DNA of 21,827 bases from Oscillospiraceae bacterium (GTDB lineage Bacteria > Bacillota > Clostridia > Oscillospirales > Ruminococcaceae), in NCBI GenBank assembly GCA_902798675.1, contig CADBXQ010000001.1, positions 1 through 21,827 on the forward strand, read 5' to 3'. The position numbers and the translations under genes are program-made. This document shows, piece by piece, positions 1 through 9,500 of the stretch (its first letter is position 1; the number at the start of each line of letters is the position of its first letter). The notes beneath the pieces are model-generated. The model was given only the letters and a program-made list of their open reading frames with translations. It ran no database searches and was not told the DNA's origin.

Positions 1-203
1 CCGATTTTTCCAGTCCGCCTCCAAAAAAAGAGGCGAAAAAATCAAAAAAACCACAAAGTCAAAACATGTTTTCGTCGCTAATTCAAAATATAATTCCCGA
101 CATGGAAAATGATCGAATATTTCTTTTATTTTTGATTTTAATGCTTCAAAAACAAAATTGTGATAATGGTTTGTTGCTCGCTTTATTTTATATCATGATG
201 TGA
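1..203 (+). CDS. C-terminal part of a small Clostridia-type protein of unknown function (5' end outside window)
   Basis: The frame is open from the window edge to a TGA at 201-203, so only the last ~66 residues are seen. The visible part begins with a Pro/Lys-rich, probably disordered linker (PPPKKEAKKSKKPQ). A short segment with a hydrophobic C-terminal stretch follows (RIFLLFLILMLQK, then LLLALFYIMM) and runs to the stop. From memory, small proteins of Clostridia end in just this way: an acidic Asp, a run of Leu/Ile, a charged Cys-Asp turn, then LLLALLY. No function is known to me. It converges on the alkD-like gene, whose stop lies about 30 bases away. An internal ATG at 66 has no good ribosome binding site, so I read this as the tail of a longer gene rather than a 45-residue protein. 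Confidence 0.6.
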   Translation, partial: DFSSPPPKKEAKKSKKPQSQNMFSSLIQNIIPDMENDRIFLLFLILMLQKQNCDNGLLLALFYIMM

Positions 204-235
204 AATATTATGTGGTCGTTTTGATAATTTAAAAA

Positions 236-1003
236 TTAGTGTTGATTTTTATATAGCAATCTGATATATTCTTTATCATCCGCAGAAACTCTGTGGGAAT
301 CTAAAATTTTCCTAGTGAGCATTTTAAATGTTTCGTGATCTATATTTTGGGATTCCAGGAATTTTTTAGATATATTCGGAAATTTAGCAAAACAAGTTGA
401 TATTAGCCATGCATTCGCCATTTTAACATAGTAGTCACAAAAACAAGAATTATTAGTGCTTGTTTGATAAATAATGCTGTTTTGTGAGATTTTTCTGCTA
501 TGTTTTAATATTTTTTCTATATATGTTTCATTAACATAAAATGACAGCATTGCCACTATGCCAATGCGAATTTTCCAAGGATTTGTTGAATTTATGCATG
601 TTTTAACATATTCATATCCCTTTTCCTGATTTTTTAAAAAGGACTTTAGAGAATTTGTGACTATATCACAAACTGCCCAATTATCAATGATATTTATATA
701 TTCGTCAAAAATTAACAGCAAATTTTCAAAATCAACTTTTAATTTTGAAATAACAATCCCTTTTAAAATTATTTCTTCCAAGGTTTGATTTTTACATATT
801 TTTAAAAAATTTTCAGCGTTTCCTTCTAAAATTTTCGCTGCGAGCTTTCGAATCAGCGGCATCTTAACCCCAACTATTGGAAATTTGGTTTTAACAATTT
901 TTTGCTGAAATTCTTTATATTTTGGATCGGAGTTATCTTTAAACCACTGCTTTAAAAATATATAGTGTTTTTCCTGCCAATCAAATATTTTGAACTTATT
1001 CAT
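236..1003 (-). CDS. DNA alkylation repair protein, AlkD-like HEAT-repeat glycosylase
   Basis: This 255-residue all-helical protein matches the DNA alkylation repair family (AlkC/AlkD type). Members excise N3- and N7-alkylated purines with a stack of HEAT-like repeats. Visible family marks are VGVKMPLIRKLA near residue 44, the NWAVCD motif giving Trp109 and Asp113 (the spacing of the AlkD base-recognition pair), NPWKIRIGIV with Arg146 near the conserved Arg, and YYVKMANAWLIS with Trp199 near the C-terminus. Length is normal for the clostridial branch (about 220-260). The ATG at 1003 is preceded by GAGG at a usable distance. It lies 65 bases downstream of the broken radical SAM gene on the same strand, so it may be co-transcribed with it. 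The family assignment is strong; activity is inferred from retained residues. Confidence 0.85.
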   Translation of the reverse strand: MNKFKIFDWQEKHYIFLKQWFKDNSDPKYKEFQQKIVKTKFPIVGVKMPLIRKLAAKILEGNAENFLKICKNQTLEEIILKGIVISKLKVDFENLLLIFDEYINIIDNWAVCDIVTNSLKSFLKNQEKGYEYVKTCINSTNPWKIRIGIVAMLSFYVNETYIEKILKHSRKISQNSIIYQTSTNNSCFCDYYVKMANAWLISTCFAKFPNISKKFLESQNIDHETFKMLTRKILDSHRVSADDKEYIRLLYKNQH

Positions 1004-1068
1004 GTTTTTTTGCCTCGATCTTTAATTTTTTGTTTAGAAAATTTGCGACTCCAAAAGATTATTTTAGT

Positions 1069-1900
1069 CTAATTTGTATATTTACAGCCTTGAAATGAAT
1101 TTCTCCTGACAAGTTCTTTATCTATATCATTTAGAATTGTCACCTTCTTCAGGCTCCACATCGGAGCAACAAGGTCTTTTTTCAAGCAATCCCCCGTCAG
1201 CCTCGCAATCACAATTTCAGGAGACAAAATTTCGAGCTGGTCGCAAACGGTTTGAATATAGTCATCGCGCGACATGAGAGTGAATTTTTTGCTGTCATGC
1301 CATTTTTTTAAAATAGTGTTTTTTGCAACATATAACATATGAATTTTCAACGCAAATGGACCGAGTTTTGAAACCTCTCGCGCTGTTTCAATCATCATTT
1401 GCGGGGTTTCTCCTGGTAAACTGTTCATGATGTGTATGCAAACCTTGATTCCCCTGGAAATTAATTTAGTGTATCCTTTTAAAAAATCACGATATGTGTG
1501 GAGCCTATTTAAAATTTTGGCGGTTTGATCGTGGATCGTCTGAAGTCCCAGTTCAACATATAAATTCGTTTGTTTGTTTAAAATCGACAAATATTCACAC
1601 ACATCGTCTTCCAAGCAATCCGCCCTGGTTGCAATGCAAAGCCCAACAACATCTTTGCAATCCAGCGCCTGTTCATACAAAAATTTCAATCTATCCAGCT
1701 TTTCATATGAAAATCTCAAAACCCGGCCTTCCAGAGCAAAAAACACACCCTCCAACGCCTTTTGATCCGTCTATGTTTGGGCAAGTAAAGCCGCCATACA
1801 CAGGTGTTTTACACACCTTGCGCCCGAATTTGCTTTTCAAATAATAATTCCATGTGTGATATCTTTTATTGTCATTTGAATATTTGAATGGGTTTGTCAT
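1069..1900 (-). pseudogene. Radical SAM protein of the TIGR01212/YhcC type, broken by internal deletion and frameshift
   Basis: Two reading frames together make one protein. The N-terminal part, from ATG 1900, reads MTNPFKYSNDNKRYHTWNYY and contains GFTCPNIDG...GGCVFC, the three-Cys [4Fe-4S] motif of this radical SAM family. That frame reaches a stop near 1706. The rest continues in another frame from about 1755 to 1069 with SYEKLDRLKFLYEQAL, VGLCIATRADCL, YVELGLQTIHD, CIHIMNSLPGE, LTGDC and RRNSFQG, the normal order up to the normal C-terminus. In intact homologues about 35-40 residues lie between the Cys motif and the TYxPLxxLKxLYEEAL segment. Here they are absent and the frame changes at about 1710-1740. 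A GTG at 1915 in the same frame is an alternative start. AGGTG upstream suits ATG 1900 better. The product is probably not made, unless the junction is a sequencing or assembly error. Confidence 0.8.
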
Positions 1901-1940
1901 AAAAATCCAACACACCTATATATAAATTAAACATTTGAAT

Positions 1941-2618
1941 TTAATCAAGATTCATAATCATTCTTGCAGCATAGACAATAAGCGGATCTATGACTATATT
2001 CACAGTCCATTGGGAAAAGCATGAAGTCCAATTTAGTGAATTGATATAGTCAATAAAAACCTTACTATATGAAATATTTGGCAAAAAATTCACAAAAAAC
2101 AAATTAAACAAAAAAAACACAACAATATGAGAAAATAAGATGCTAAAAATTGCAGATATCGCAACCAAAATCATTTTCCAAATGGATTGACCGCGATTTT
2201 TTAAGGCTTTAAAGATCCATCCCGCAACCAAAGCAAGCGCAAGATTCGATAAAAAACAAATGAAAATTGAGACGATGTTTCCTCTAAAACGACATCCACA
2301 CGCATCAAAAGCCGCAAAAGGAGAGTTGAGAACGGCGGCATATGAATTGGACATGCTTGAATTTGCTAAATTCATAGCTGCTTCCAAAACCGCCAAAATC
2401 ACCCCAATCAAGGGCCCCCCGACGCACGCACCAATTATTATTGGAATTTGAAGTAAAGAATATGTGTTACATCGTTCGTTTTTATACACATCATGCAGAC
2501 TGCAAATATAAAATATCGCCATAGTTCCGAGCAAAAATAAAAACAAAATCAGCTTATTTTTTTTTACTCTGAAAAACGCTTGGATTTCAAGGTCATCATT
2601 AATTTTAGAATCTGACAT
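1941..2618 (-). CDS. Integral membrane protein, probable ECF transporter substrate-binding (S) component
   Basis: A 225-residue protein with about six hydrophobic segments, near residues 23-43, 55-80, 110-137, 145-178 and at the C-terminus. The segment IPIIIGACVGGPLIGVILA, followed by a short amphipathic stretch, resembles the Gly-rich second and third helices of ECF S components. These bind vitamins or other micronutrients and dock onto a shared EcfA/EcfA'/EcfT energising module. No ATPase or EcfT gene is next to it, as is common for group II S components, and the substrate cannot be read from the sequence. ATG 2618 has a strong AAGGAGG site a few bases upstream. The gene is followed 25 bases later by the broken radical SAM gene. 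Another small six-helix membrane family remains possible. Confidence 0.55.
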   Translation of the reverse strand: MSDSKINDDLEIQAFFRVKKNKLILFLFLLGTMAIFYICSLHDVYKNERCNTYSLLQIPIIIGACVGGPLIGVILAVLEAAMNLANSSMSNSYAAVLNSPFAAFDACGCRFRGNIVSIFICFLSNLALALVAGWIFKALKNRGQSIWKMILVAISAIFSILFSHIVVFFLFNLFFVNFLPNISYSKVFIDYINSLNWTSCFSQWTVNIVIDPLIVYAARMIMNLD

Positions 2619-3077
2619 TTTCAGTCCTCCTTCTCACTGCCGTGCGATTTAAATCCATATCGCTTAAAAATATATCTCAACTCAAAGCAACAGGCGTGTT
2701 ATATTTTTTATGTCACATTCATAAATTCATAATTCCTGCTTGCTTATTAAAAATTTATTTTAAAAATGTGATGCAAGCGGACTAGACAAGCCATTTTTAT
2801 TAGTATATAATGAATGTTGAAGGTGCCGCGAGCTATTTTAAAATTTGAATGCTAAACAAGACTGTATGAGCTAGATATTGGTTTATTTATCATTAAAATG
2901 TGATATAACAGATTTTTTTATATTATTTTTGACTGGTTTGATCTTTATTACCCCCGCTTGAGCCCAACAATCTATATTTTATACCATGAATTTATTTTTT
3001 TCAACACCCTAATTCAAAAAAACGAAAAATAAATTATATCGCTGTTTGTTTTAAAAATTGACTTTGGAGAGCTTTTT
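2619..3077. other. 459-base intergenic region between the ECF-like gene and pyrC (divergent)
   Basis: This very AT-rich gap separates two divergently oriented units and has no convincing ORF. The minus-strand end carries the ribosome binding site of the ECF-like gene and a small hairpin (GCGAT...ATCGC, about 2647-2666) just ahead of it. The plus-strand side has a sigma-A-like promoter (listed separately) that would leave a leader of about 260 bases before pyrC. I could not fit the leader to the PyrR binding-loop consensus, an FMN, TPP, preQ1 or THF riboswitch, or an intrinsic terminator. Confidence 0.6.
2783..2811 (+). promoter_or_regulatory. Putative sigma-A promoter of the pyrimidine operon
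   Basis: TAGACA at 2783-2788 and a perfect TATAAT at 2806-2811 are separated by 17 bases. This predicts a start of transcription near 2818 and a leader of about 260 bases. It is the best promoter-like match I found upstream of pyrC on this strand, but AT-rich DNA gives chance matches. Confidence 0.5.
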
Positions 3078-4346
3078 ATGATTTTTTTGATCAAAAACGC
3101 AAATGTTGTCCTGGATAATGACATTAAAAGTCTAGATATTCTGATTAAAGATGGGATTGTTGAAAATTTAGGAACCAATCTAAAATATTCCAATGCCCAA
3201 ACTATTGATGCAAAAAATTTAACAGCCATTCCTGGAATTGTTGACATGCACGTTCATTTTAGAGACCCTGGATTTTGTCAAAAAGAAGACATAAAATCAG
3301 GATCTGAAGCAGCTGCTGCGGGGGGTGTAACGTCTGTTGCCTGCATGCCAAACACGTATCCAGCAATTGATTCAGAAGAAATTCTTCGCTATATAAAACA
3401 AGAAGCCTCAAAAGCTAAAGTGAAAATATATCCAATTGCCGCAATAACCAAAGGCCTTTTGGGAGAAGAATTGGTTGATTTTGAAGAATTGATCGCAAAT
3501 GGGGCGGTTGGCTTTTCGGATGATGGACGCCCTGTCCCAAACGCCGCTTTGCTTCAATTTGCCATGGAAAAATTAGAAAAACTCGGCTTTCCAATGATTT
3601 CGCATTGTGAGGACTTAAAAATTGTCGGTCAAGGCATAGTAAACAAAGGGAAAATCAGTCAAAAGCTCAAGATTCGGGGTATAGACAGAACCAGCGAAGA
3701 TTCGATCACAGCTCGAGAAATTGCGATTGCTGCTGCAACAAATTCTTCGGTTCACATAGCGCATGTTAGCACTTTTGGCAGCGTTGACTTGATTCGAGAC
3801 GCAAAAAAACGGGGAGTTAAATTAAGCGCCGAAACCTGCCCTCATTACTTTATGTTGACTGAGGAGGAGCTTTTAAAAAAAGACGCAGATTATCGAATGA
3901 ATCCGCCGCTTAGGACAGAAAAAGACAGGGCAGCAGTTGAACGCGGATTGATTGACGGAACCATCGATTTGGTCGCAACCGACCACGCGCCACACACTGA
4001 ATGCGAAAAAGCAAACTTTTTGACGGCGCCAAATGGAGTTGTTGGACTTGAAACTTCGCTGGCTTGCGTCTTGACGCATTTTTACCACACTAAAAAGTTG
4101 ACTTTGATGGAAATTGTTGAAAAAATGTCGCGCAATCCCTGCAAAATTTTAAAAATTCAGGGCGGAAAAATTCAAAAAGGAAGCCCAGCGGATTTGGCTT
4201 TAGTTGACCTAAATCAAAAATGGACTGTTAATCCTGAAAAATTTCGCTCTAAAGGAAAAAATTCTCCATTTAAAGGAAAAACATTGACCGGAAAGGTTGT
4301 TAAAACATTTTGTGATGGGAAATTAATATTTGACGCTTTGTCATGA
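3078..4346 (+). CDS. pyrC: Dihydroorotase (class I)
   Basis: This 422-residue amidohydrolase catalyses the reversible cyclisation of N-carbamoyl-L-aspartate to dihydroorotate, the third step of de novo UMP synthesis. Motifs are in family order: the metal-binding DMHVHFRDPG near residue 56, ACMPNTYPAID (substrate-binding Asn), a His in ISHCED, HIAHVST, and ATDHAPHT with the catalytic/metal Asp. GVVGLETSLA and the C-terminal ADLALVDL are typical too. Length and layout fit the class I (about 430-residue, AllB/PyrC-like) branch rather than the E. coli type. ATG 3078 follows a GGAG site about ten bases upstream. It is the first gene of the pyr operon; pyrF starts 41 bases after its stop. Confidence 0.95.
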   Translation: MIFLIKNANVVLDNDIKSLDILIKDGIVENLGTNLKYSNAQTIDAKNLTAIPGIVDMHVHFRDPGFCQKEDIKSGSEAAAAGGVTSVACMPNTYPAIDSEEILRYIKQEASKAKVKIYPIAAITKGLLGEELVDFEELIANGAVGFSDDGRPVPNAALLQFAMEKLEKLGFPMISHCEDLKIVGQGIVNKGKISQKLKIRGIDRTSEDSITAREIAIAAATNSSVHIAHVSTFGSVDLIRDAKKRGVKLSAETCPHYFMLTEEELLKKDADYRMNPPLRTEKDRAAVERGLIDGTIDLVATDHAPHTECEKANFLTAPNGVVGLETSLACVLTHFYHTKKLTLMEIVEKMSRNPCKILKIQGGKIQKGSPADLALVDLNQKWTVNPEKFRSKGKNSPFKGKTLTGKVVKTFCDGKLIFDALS

Positions 4347-4387
4347 ATATATTAAGGCTTTATTAAATTTTTGAGAGGATGTTTTGA

Positions 4388-5299
4388 GTGGATAGGCTCA
4401 TAGAAAAAATTGTTAAAATGGAAAACCCGAGCGTTGTTGGCCTGGATCCAAAACTGTCACATATTCCAGACTATATCAAAAAAATGTCAATGGATTTGTT
4501 TGGAAACACTCCCCAAGCAGCAGCGCATGCAATTTTTCAATTTAATATGCAAATTATCGACGCTGTTTGCGATGTTGTTCCTGCTGTTAAGCCGCAAATT
4601 GCATACTATGAACTTTATGGAAGCTGTGGGATTCGTGCGCTTGAAAAAACCATATCCCACGCGAAAAGCAGGGGAATGTATGTTATCATAGACGGCAAAA
4701 GAAACGACATTGGGCCAACAATGGACGCCTATTGCCAGGCCTATTTGGGCGATTCGGAGTTGTTTTGCAATAAAAAATATTCTGCGTTTGGAAGCGATTC
4801 ATTAACGGTTAACGCATATCTTGGAAGCGATTGCGTGAAGCCTCTTTTGAAAAAATGTGATGAATGTGAAAAATCCATATTCGTTTTACTGAAAACTTCA
4901 AACCATTCATCGGGAGAGCTTCAAGACGAAAAATTGATGGGCGGAGAAACTATTTGCGAAAGAGTTGGAAAAATGTGTGAAGAATGGGGGAAAAATTGCA
5001 TTGGAAAATATGGATATAGTCGAGTTGGGGCGGTTGTTGGAGCAACATATCCCAAAGAATTAAAAAATTTTCGACAACAATTTCCCCACACGTTTTTTCT
5101 AATTCCGGGATATGGGGCGCAGGGAGGCAAAGCCGAAGACGTCGCGTTTGCTTTCAAAGATGGATTGGGGGCAATTGTTAACAGCTCTCGATCTATTTTG
5201 TGTGCGTGGAAAAAAAATGATTGTTTGCCTGAAAAATTTGCAGTTGAGGCCAGAATCGAGGCTCTGCGCATGAAAGACGATATTATATCAAAAATTTGA
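4388..5299 (+). CDS. pyrF: Orotidine 5'-phosphate decarboxylase (long, TIGR02127-type)
   Basis: OMP decarboxylase converts OMP to UMP, the last step of the pathway. The catalytic Lys/Asp signature is DGKRNDIG with Asp102 and Lys104. VGLDPKLSHIP at the N-terminus and VGATYPKEL and IPGYGAQGG towards the C-terminus line the phosphate site. At 303 residues it belongs to the longer group rather than the ~230-residue PyrF. The start is a GTG at 4388 with an AGAGG site nine bases upstream; no in-frame ATG lies near the conserved N-terminus, so GTG is preferred. It sits second in the operon, 47 bases before carA. Confidence 0.95.
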   Translation: MDRLIEKIVKMENPSVVGLDPKLSHIPDYIKKMSMDLFGNTPQAAAHAIFQFNMQIIDAVCDVVPAVKPQIAYYELYGSCGIRALEKTISHAKSRGMYVIIDGKRNDIGPTMDAYCQAYLGDSELFCNKKYSAFGSDSLTVNAYLGSDCVKPLLKKCDECEKSIFVLLKTSNHSSGELQDEKLMGGETICERVGKMCEEWGKNCIGKYGYSRVGAVVGATYPKELKNFRQQFPHTFFLIPGYGAQGGKAEDVAFAFKDGLGAIVNSSRSILCAWKKNDCLPEKFAVEARIEALRMKDDIISKI

Positions 5300-5346
5300 T
5301 TTTTTTATCACATACTGTATAAAATTTAACATTTGGAGGCTGGATT

Positions 5347-6513
5347 ATGTATGAAAATAACCAAACAACCGCGAGATTAATACTTGAAGATGGGAGCGAA
5401 TTTTTAGGAAAATCTTTTGGAAAAAAAGGGACAGCAGTTGGCGAAATCGTCTTCACAACGTCCATGACGGGATATTTAGAAACGCTGACAGATCCGAGTT
5501 ATTTTGGGCAAATTGTTGTTCAGACCTTTCCTTTAATCGGAAATTATGGAATTGATGAAAATGATATGGAAAGCCAAAAAGCTTGGCCGGCGGGCTATGT
5601 TGTTCGAGAATTATGCTCAAATCCTTCAAACTTTAGAAGCCAAAAGTCTTTAAATCAGTGGCTTGGGGAGCAAGGTGTCCTTTCAATTTGGGGAATAGAT
5701 ACCAGAAAACTGACAAGAAAAATCAGGGAAAAGGGGGTTATGAACTGCGCTATAACAACCGAAAAATATATCAATAAATCGGATATTTTAAACCGGATTA
5801 GAAAATTCAAAATAAAAGACGCTGTAAAATCTGTTTCAACAAAAAGCCAACAAAAATATCAAGACTTTTCTAATATAAGCAAACCTTTTGGCGAATATGT
5901 TGGCAAAGAGAAAAATTTTAAAATATGTTTGATGGATTTTGGAGCAAAGAGAAATATTATTCGAAGCCTTTTGCAAAGAGGAGCCAACGTCATAACTCTT
6001 CCCTACAACGCAACTGCGGAGCAAATTAAAAGGCTTGAGCCTGACGGAATAATGCTTTCGAATGGGCCGGGGGATCCTGCTGAAAATGTTGAAATTGTCA
6101 ATAACCTGAAAAAAATTCAAAGACTTGAAGTTCCAATATTCGGAATCTGTTTGGGGCATCAACTTCTGGCGCTTGCAAATGGAGCAAAAACAAAAAAGCT
6201 AAAATATGGCCACAGGGGCGCAAATCAGCCTGTTATCGACAAAACGCTTGGAAAAACCTTCATAACCTCTCAAAATCACGGATATGCTGTTGTTGAAGAA
6301 AGCCTTGAAAAAGACGTTGGAAAGGTGAGCCACTATAATGCAAACGACAAAACCTGTGAAGGAATAGAATATACAAAAATTCCAGCATTCACAGTTCAGT
6401 TTCACCCTGAAGCATGCGCAGGGCCTTTGGACACAGGCTATTTGTTTGACAGATTTTTTAGACTTATTGAGAAAAATAAAAATCAAAAGGAGAATTTTAG
6501 AATATGCCGATAA
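5347..6513 (+). CDS. carA: Carbamoyl phosphate synthase small subunit (glutamine amidotransferase)
   Basis: The 388-residue small subunit hydrolyses glutamine and channels ammonia to CarB. The N-terminal domain (about 1-190) has the family signatures GEIVFTTSMTGYLETLTDPS, GNYGI and IDTRKLTRKIREKG. The C-terminal class I glutaminase domain has SNGPGDP, the nucleophile Cys268 in FGICLGHQ, and the partner His/Glu in QFHPEA. SQNHGYAV is also typical. ATG 5347 is preceded by TTGGAGGC. Its last 10 bases overlap the start of carB, pointing to coupled translation of the two subunits. The position inside the pyr operon suggests this CPSase mainly serves pyrimidines. Confidence 0.97.
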   Translation: MYENNQTTARLILEDGSEFLGKSFGKKGTAVGEIVFTTSMTGYLETLTDPSYFGQIVVQTFPLIGNYGIDENDMESQKAWPAGYVVRELCSNPSNFRSQKSLNQWLGEQGVLSIWGIDTRKLTRKIREKGVMNCAITTEKYINKSDILNRIRKFKIKDAVKSVSTKSQQKYQDFSNISKPFGEYVGKEKNFKICLMDFGAKRNIIRSLLQRGANVITLPYNATAEQIKRLEPDGIMLSNGPGDPAENVEIVNNLKKIQRLEVPIFGICLGHQLLALANGAKTKKLKYGHRGANQPVIDKTLGKTFITSQNHGYAVVEESLEKDVGKVSHYNANDKTCEGIEYTKIPAFTVQFHPEACAGPLDTGYLFDRFFRLIEKNKNQKENFRICR

Positions 6514-9500
6514 ATAAAGACATCAAAAAGGTTATGGTTATTGGATCTGGGCCGATTATTATTGGGCAGGCAGCTGAATTTGATTATGCAGGGACTCAAG
6601 CTTGCAGGGCGCTTAAAGAGGAGGGACTGGAGGTTGTTTTGGTTAATTCAAACCCTGCAACTATCATGACTGATAAAAAAATGGCGGATCATATATACAT
6701 AGAACCACTGCTGGAAAAATCAATTGAAAAAATAATCGACATCGAAAAGCCAGACAGCCTGCTTTCAACTCTTGGAGGCCAAACAGGCCTTACAATTTCA
6801 ATGAAACTTGCAAAAAGCGGATTTTTAGAAAGTCGAGGAGTTCGGCTTTTGGGAGCGCGCCCTGAAACAATCGACAGAGCTGAAGATCGAGAGCTTTTTA
6901 AAAAGACCATGCAAGATATCGGGCAGCCATGCATTGCGTCTTGTGTTGTTGAAAAAGTTGATGACGCGCTAAAATGCCTTGAAACAATCGGCCTGCCAGC
7001 GATCATTCGCCCAGCATTCACTCTGGGAGGGACCGGAGGGGGAATTGCCAAAACAAGGGAAGAGTTTTTGCAAATTGCGCAAAATGGCCTGAGGCAGTCT
7101 CCAATTAATCAAATACTGGTTGAAAAATGCGTTTCGGGCTGGAAGGAGATTGAATTTGAGGTTATTCGGGACGCAAAATCCAACGTCATCACAGTCTGCT
7201 CCATGGAAAATTTTGATCCTGTTGGGGTCCACACCGGCGATAGCATTGTTGTTGCTCCAGCACTCACCCTTTCCGACAAGGAATATCAGCTTCTTCGAAA
7301 AGCATCAATAGACATAATCAACAAGCTTGAAGTTGAAGGGGGCTGTAACTGTCAGTTTGCTCTGAATCCCGATAAATTTGAATATGGAGTCATTGAAGTC
7401 AATCCAAGGGTTTCGCGTTCATCAGCTCTTGCTTCAAAAGCAACTGGATATCCGATCGCAAAGGTTGCAACCAAAATCGCAATTGGATATACACTTGATG
7501 AAATTGTCAATCAAGTCACAGGAACAACATACGCCTGTTTTGAGCCGGCGCTTGACTATGTTGTTGTTAAATTCCCCAAGTGGCCTTTCGACAAATTTGT
7601 GTATGCAAAGCGAAATTTAGGAACCCAGATGAAAGCAACCGGAGAGGTCATGAGCATTGCGCCCTCGTTTGAACAGGCTATAATGAAATCGGTTCGAGGG
7701 GCGGAGCTTGGCCTTGAAACGCTAGGATTGCCGGAATATGAAAACTTGAGCATGAATCAGCTTTTTGAAAAGTTGAAAATTGTTGACGACAGGCGAATAT
7801 TTGCGGTTTATGAAGCGATTAAAAGGCAAAGTTTTGTTGAATTTGCGGATGAAATGAAAGAATATATAGAAAGCAAAGAAGATGTAATTGATAAAATATA
7901 TAAAATAACCAAGATTGACAAGTGGTTTTTATATAAACTTCGCAATCTAGCAAATATTGAACATGATCTCAAAATATATGAATTAACCGAAGATTTATAT
8001 ATAAAAGCAAAAAATATGGGATTTTTGGATTCGACAATTGAGCGTTTGAGCAAAACTAAAATAAATCAAAAAAAGGCCGCAGCATTCAAAATGGTTGACA
8101 CGTGCGCTGCGGAATTTGCAGCGACAACGCCATATTTTTATTCGACATTTGACGACGAAAACGAGGCTTTAGATTTTGTTCATCAGAGCGAGTCTGAAAA
8201 TAAGAGGGTTTTGGTTTTGGGATCTGGACCGATTCGAATTGGGCAAGGGATTGAGTTTGACTATTGCTGCGTTCATTGCGTTTGGGCTTTGAAGGATATG
8301 GGATATGAAGCCATAATATGCAACAATAATCCTGAAACAGTCTCGACGGATTTTGACACTGCAGATCGTCTATATTTTGACCCTGTTTCGATTGAGGACG
8401 TCAAAAATATCATAGAAACCGAAAAGCCTCTGGGAGTTGTTGTTCAGTTTGGAGGGCAAACGGCAATTAAACTGACCCAAAGTCTCGATAAAATGGGCAT
8501 TAAAATCCTGGGAACGTCAGCAAGGGCGATAGATATAGCTGAAGACCGTGAAAAATTTGATAAGTTGCTTGAAAAATGTGAAATCCCTCGTCCAAAAAGT
8601 TATAGCATTTTTGAGCCTGAAATTCCTCTCGCGCCAGAGCATATTGATGATAAAAATTATGAAAACAATCTGAAATTTGAGCGCACGTTTGAAAAATCTA
8701 TAGAAGCGGCGAAAAAATTGGGATATCCCGTGATTTTGCGGCCATCCTATGTTTTAGGGGGGCAGAATATGATTATTGCTCACTCTGACAAGGATATTTA
8801 TGAATATATTAAAATTATTGTCAAAAACAAGCTCGGATATCCAATTTTAATAGACAAATATGTTATGGGAATTGAGGTTGAAGTCGACGCTATATGTGAT
8901 GGAGAGGATTTTTTGATTCCAGGGATTATGGAGCATATTGAGCGCGCTGGAATTCATTCAGGGGATTCGATATCTGTATATCCTGCTCAAAATTTGTCGT
9001 CGAAAATAAAAGAAAAGATTGTTGAATATACCAAAAGGCTGGCAATTTCCCTCAAAGTTAAAGGTTTGATCAACATTCAGTATGTTATATATAATAACGA
9101 TGTATATGTTATTGAAGTTAATCCAAGATCTTCAAGGACAGTTCCATATATTAGCAAGGTCACAGGGGTTCCAATGGTTGACCTGGCGACGAAAATTATG
9201 TTTGGGAAAAGGCTTAAAGACTTGGGATTTGGAACAGGGTTATATCCAGCCGGCGAATATGTTGCGGTTAAAGTTCCAGTTTTTAGTTTTGAAAAGCTTC
9301 ATAATGTTGACACTCAGCTTGGCCCCGAGATGAAATCCACCGGAGAGGTTTTGGGAATTGCAAAAAATTTCGACGAAGCGCTTGTTAAAGGCTTGATGGC
9401 TGCGGGATATAATATGGATCATGAGGATCAAAAAAACAACTCCAAACGCGTTTTAATAACCGTCCGCGACACTGATAAGCCGGATTGCATAGAACTTGCG

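Noticed and set aside
2818..2860. GGTGCCGCGAGCTA as a PyrR binding loop
   Set aside because: It does not fit the ARUCCNGNGAGGYU consensus and no anti-terminator or terminator pair could be drawn around it.
4921..5271. Long antisense ORF inside pyrF, and similar antisense ORFs inside carB, pyrK, pyrD and atpB
   Set aside because: All are shadows of genes with strong family motifs in the true frame, and none has its own initiation site or recognisable protein.
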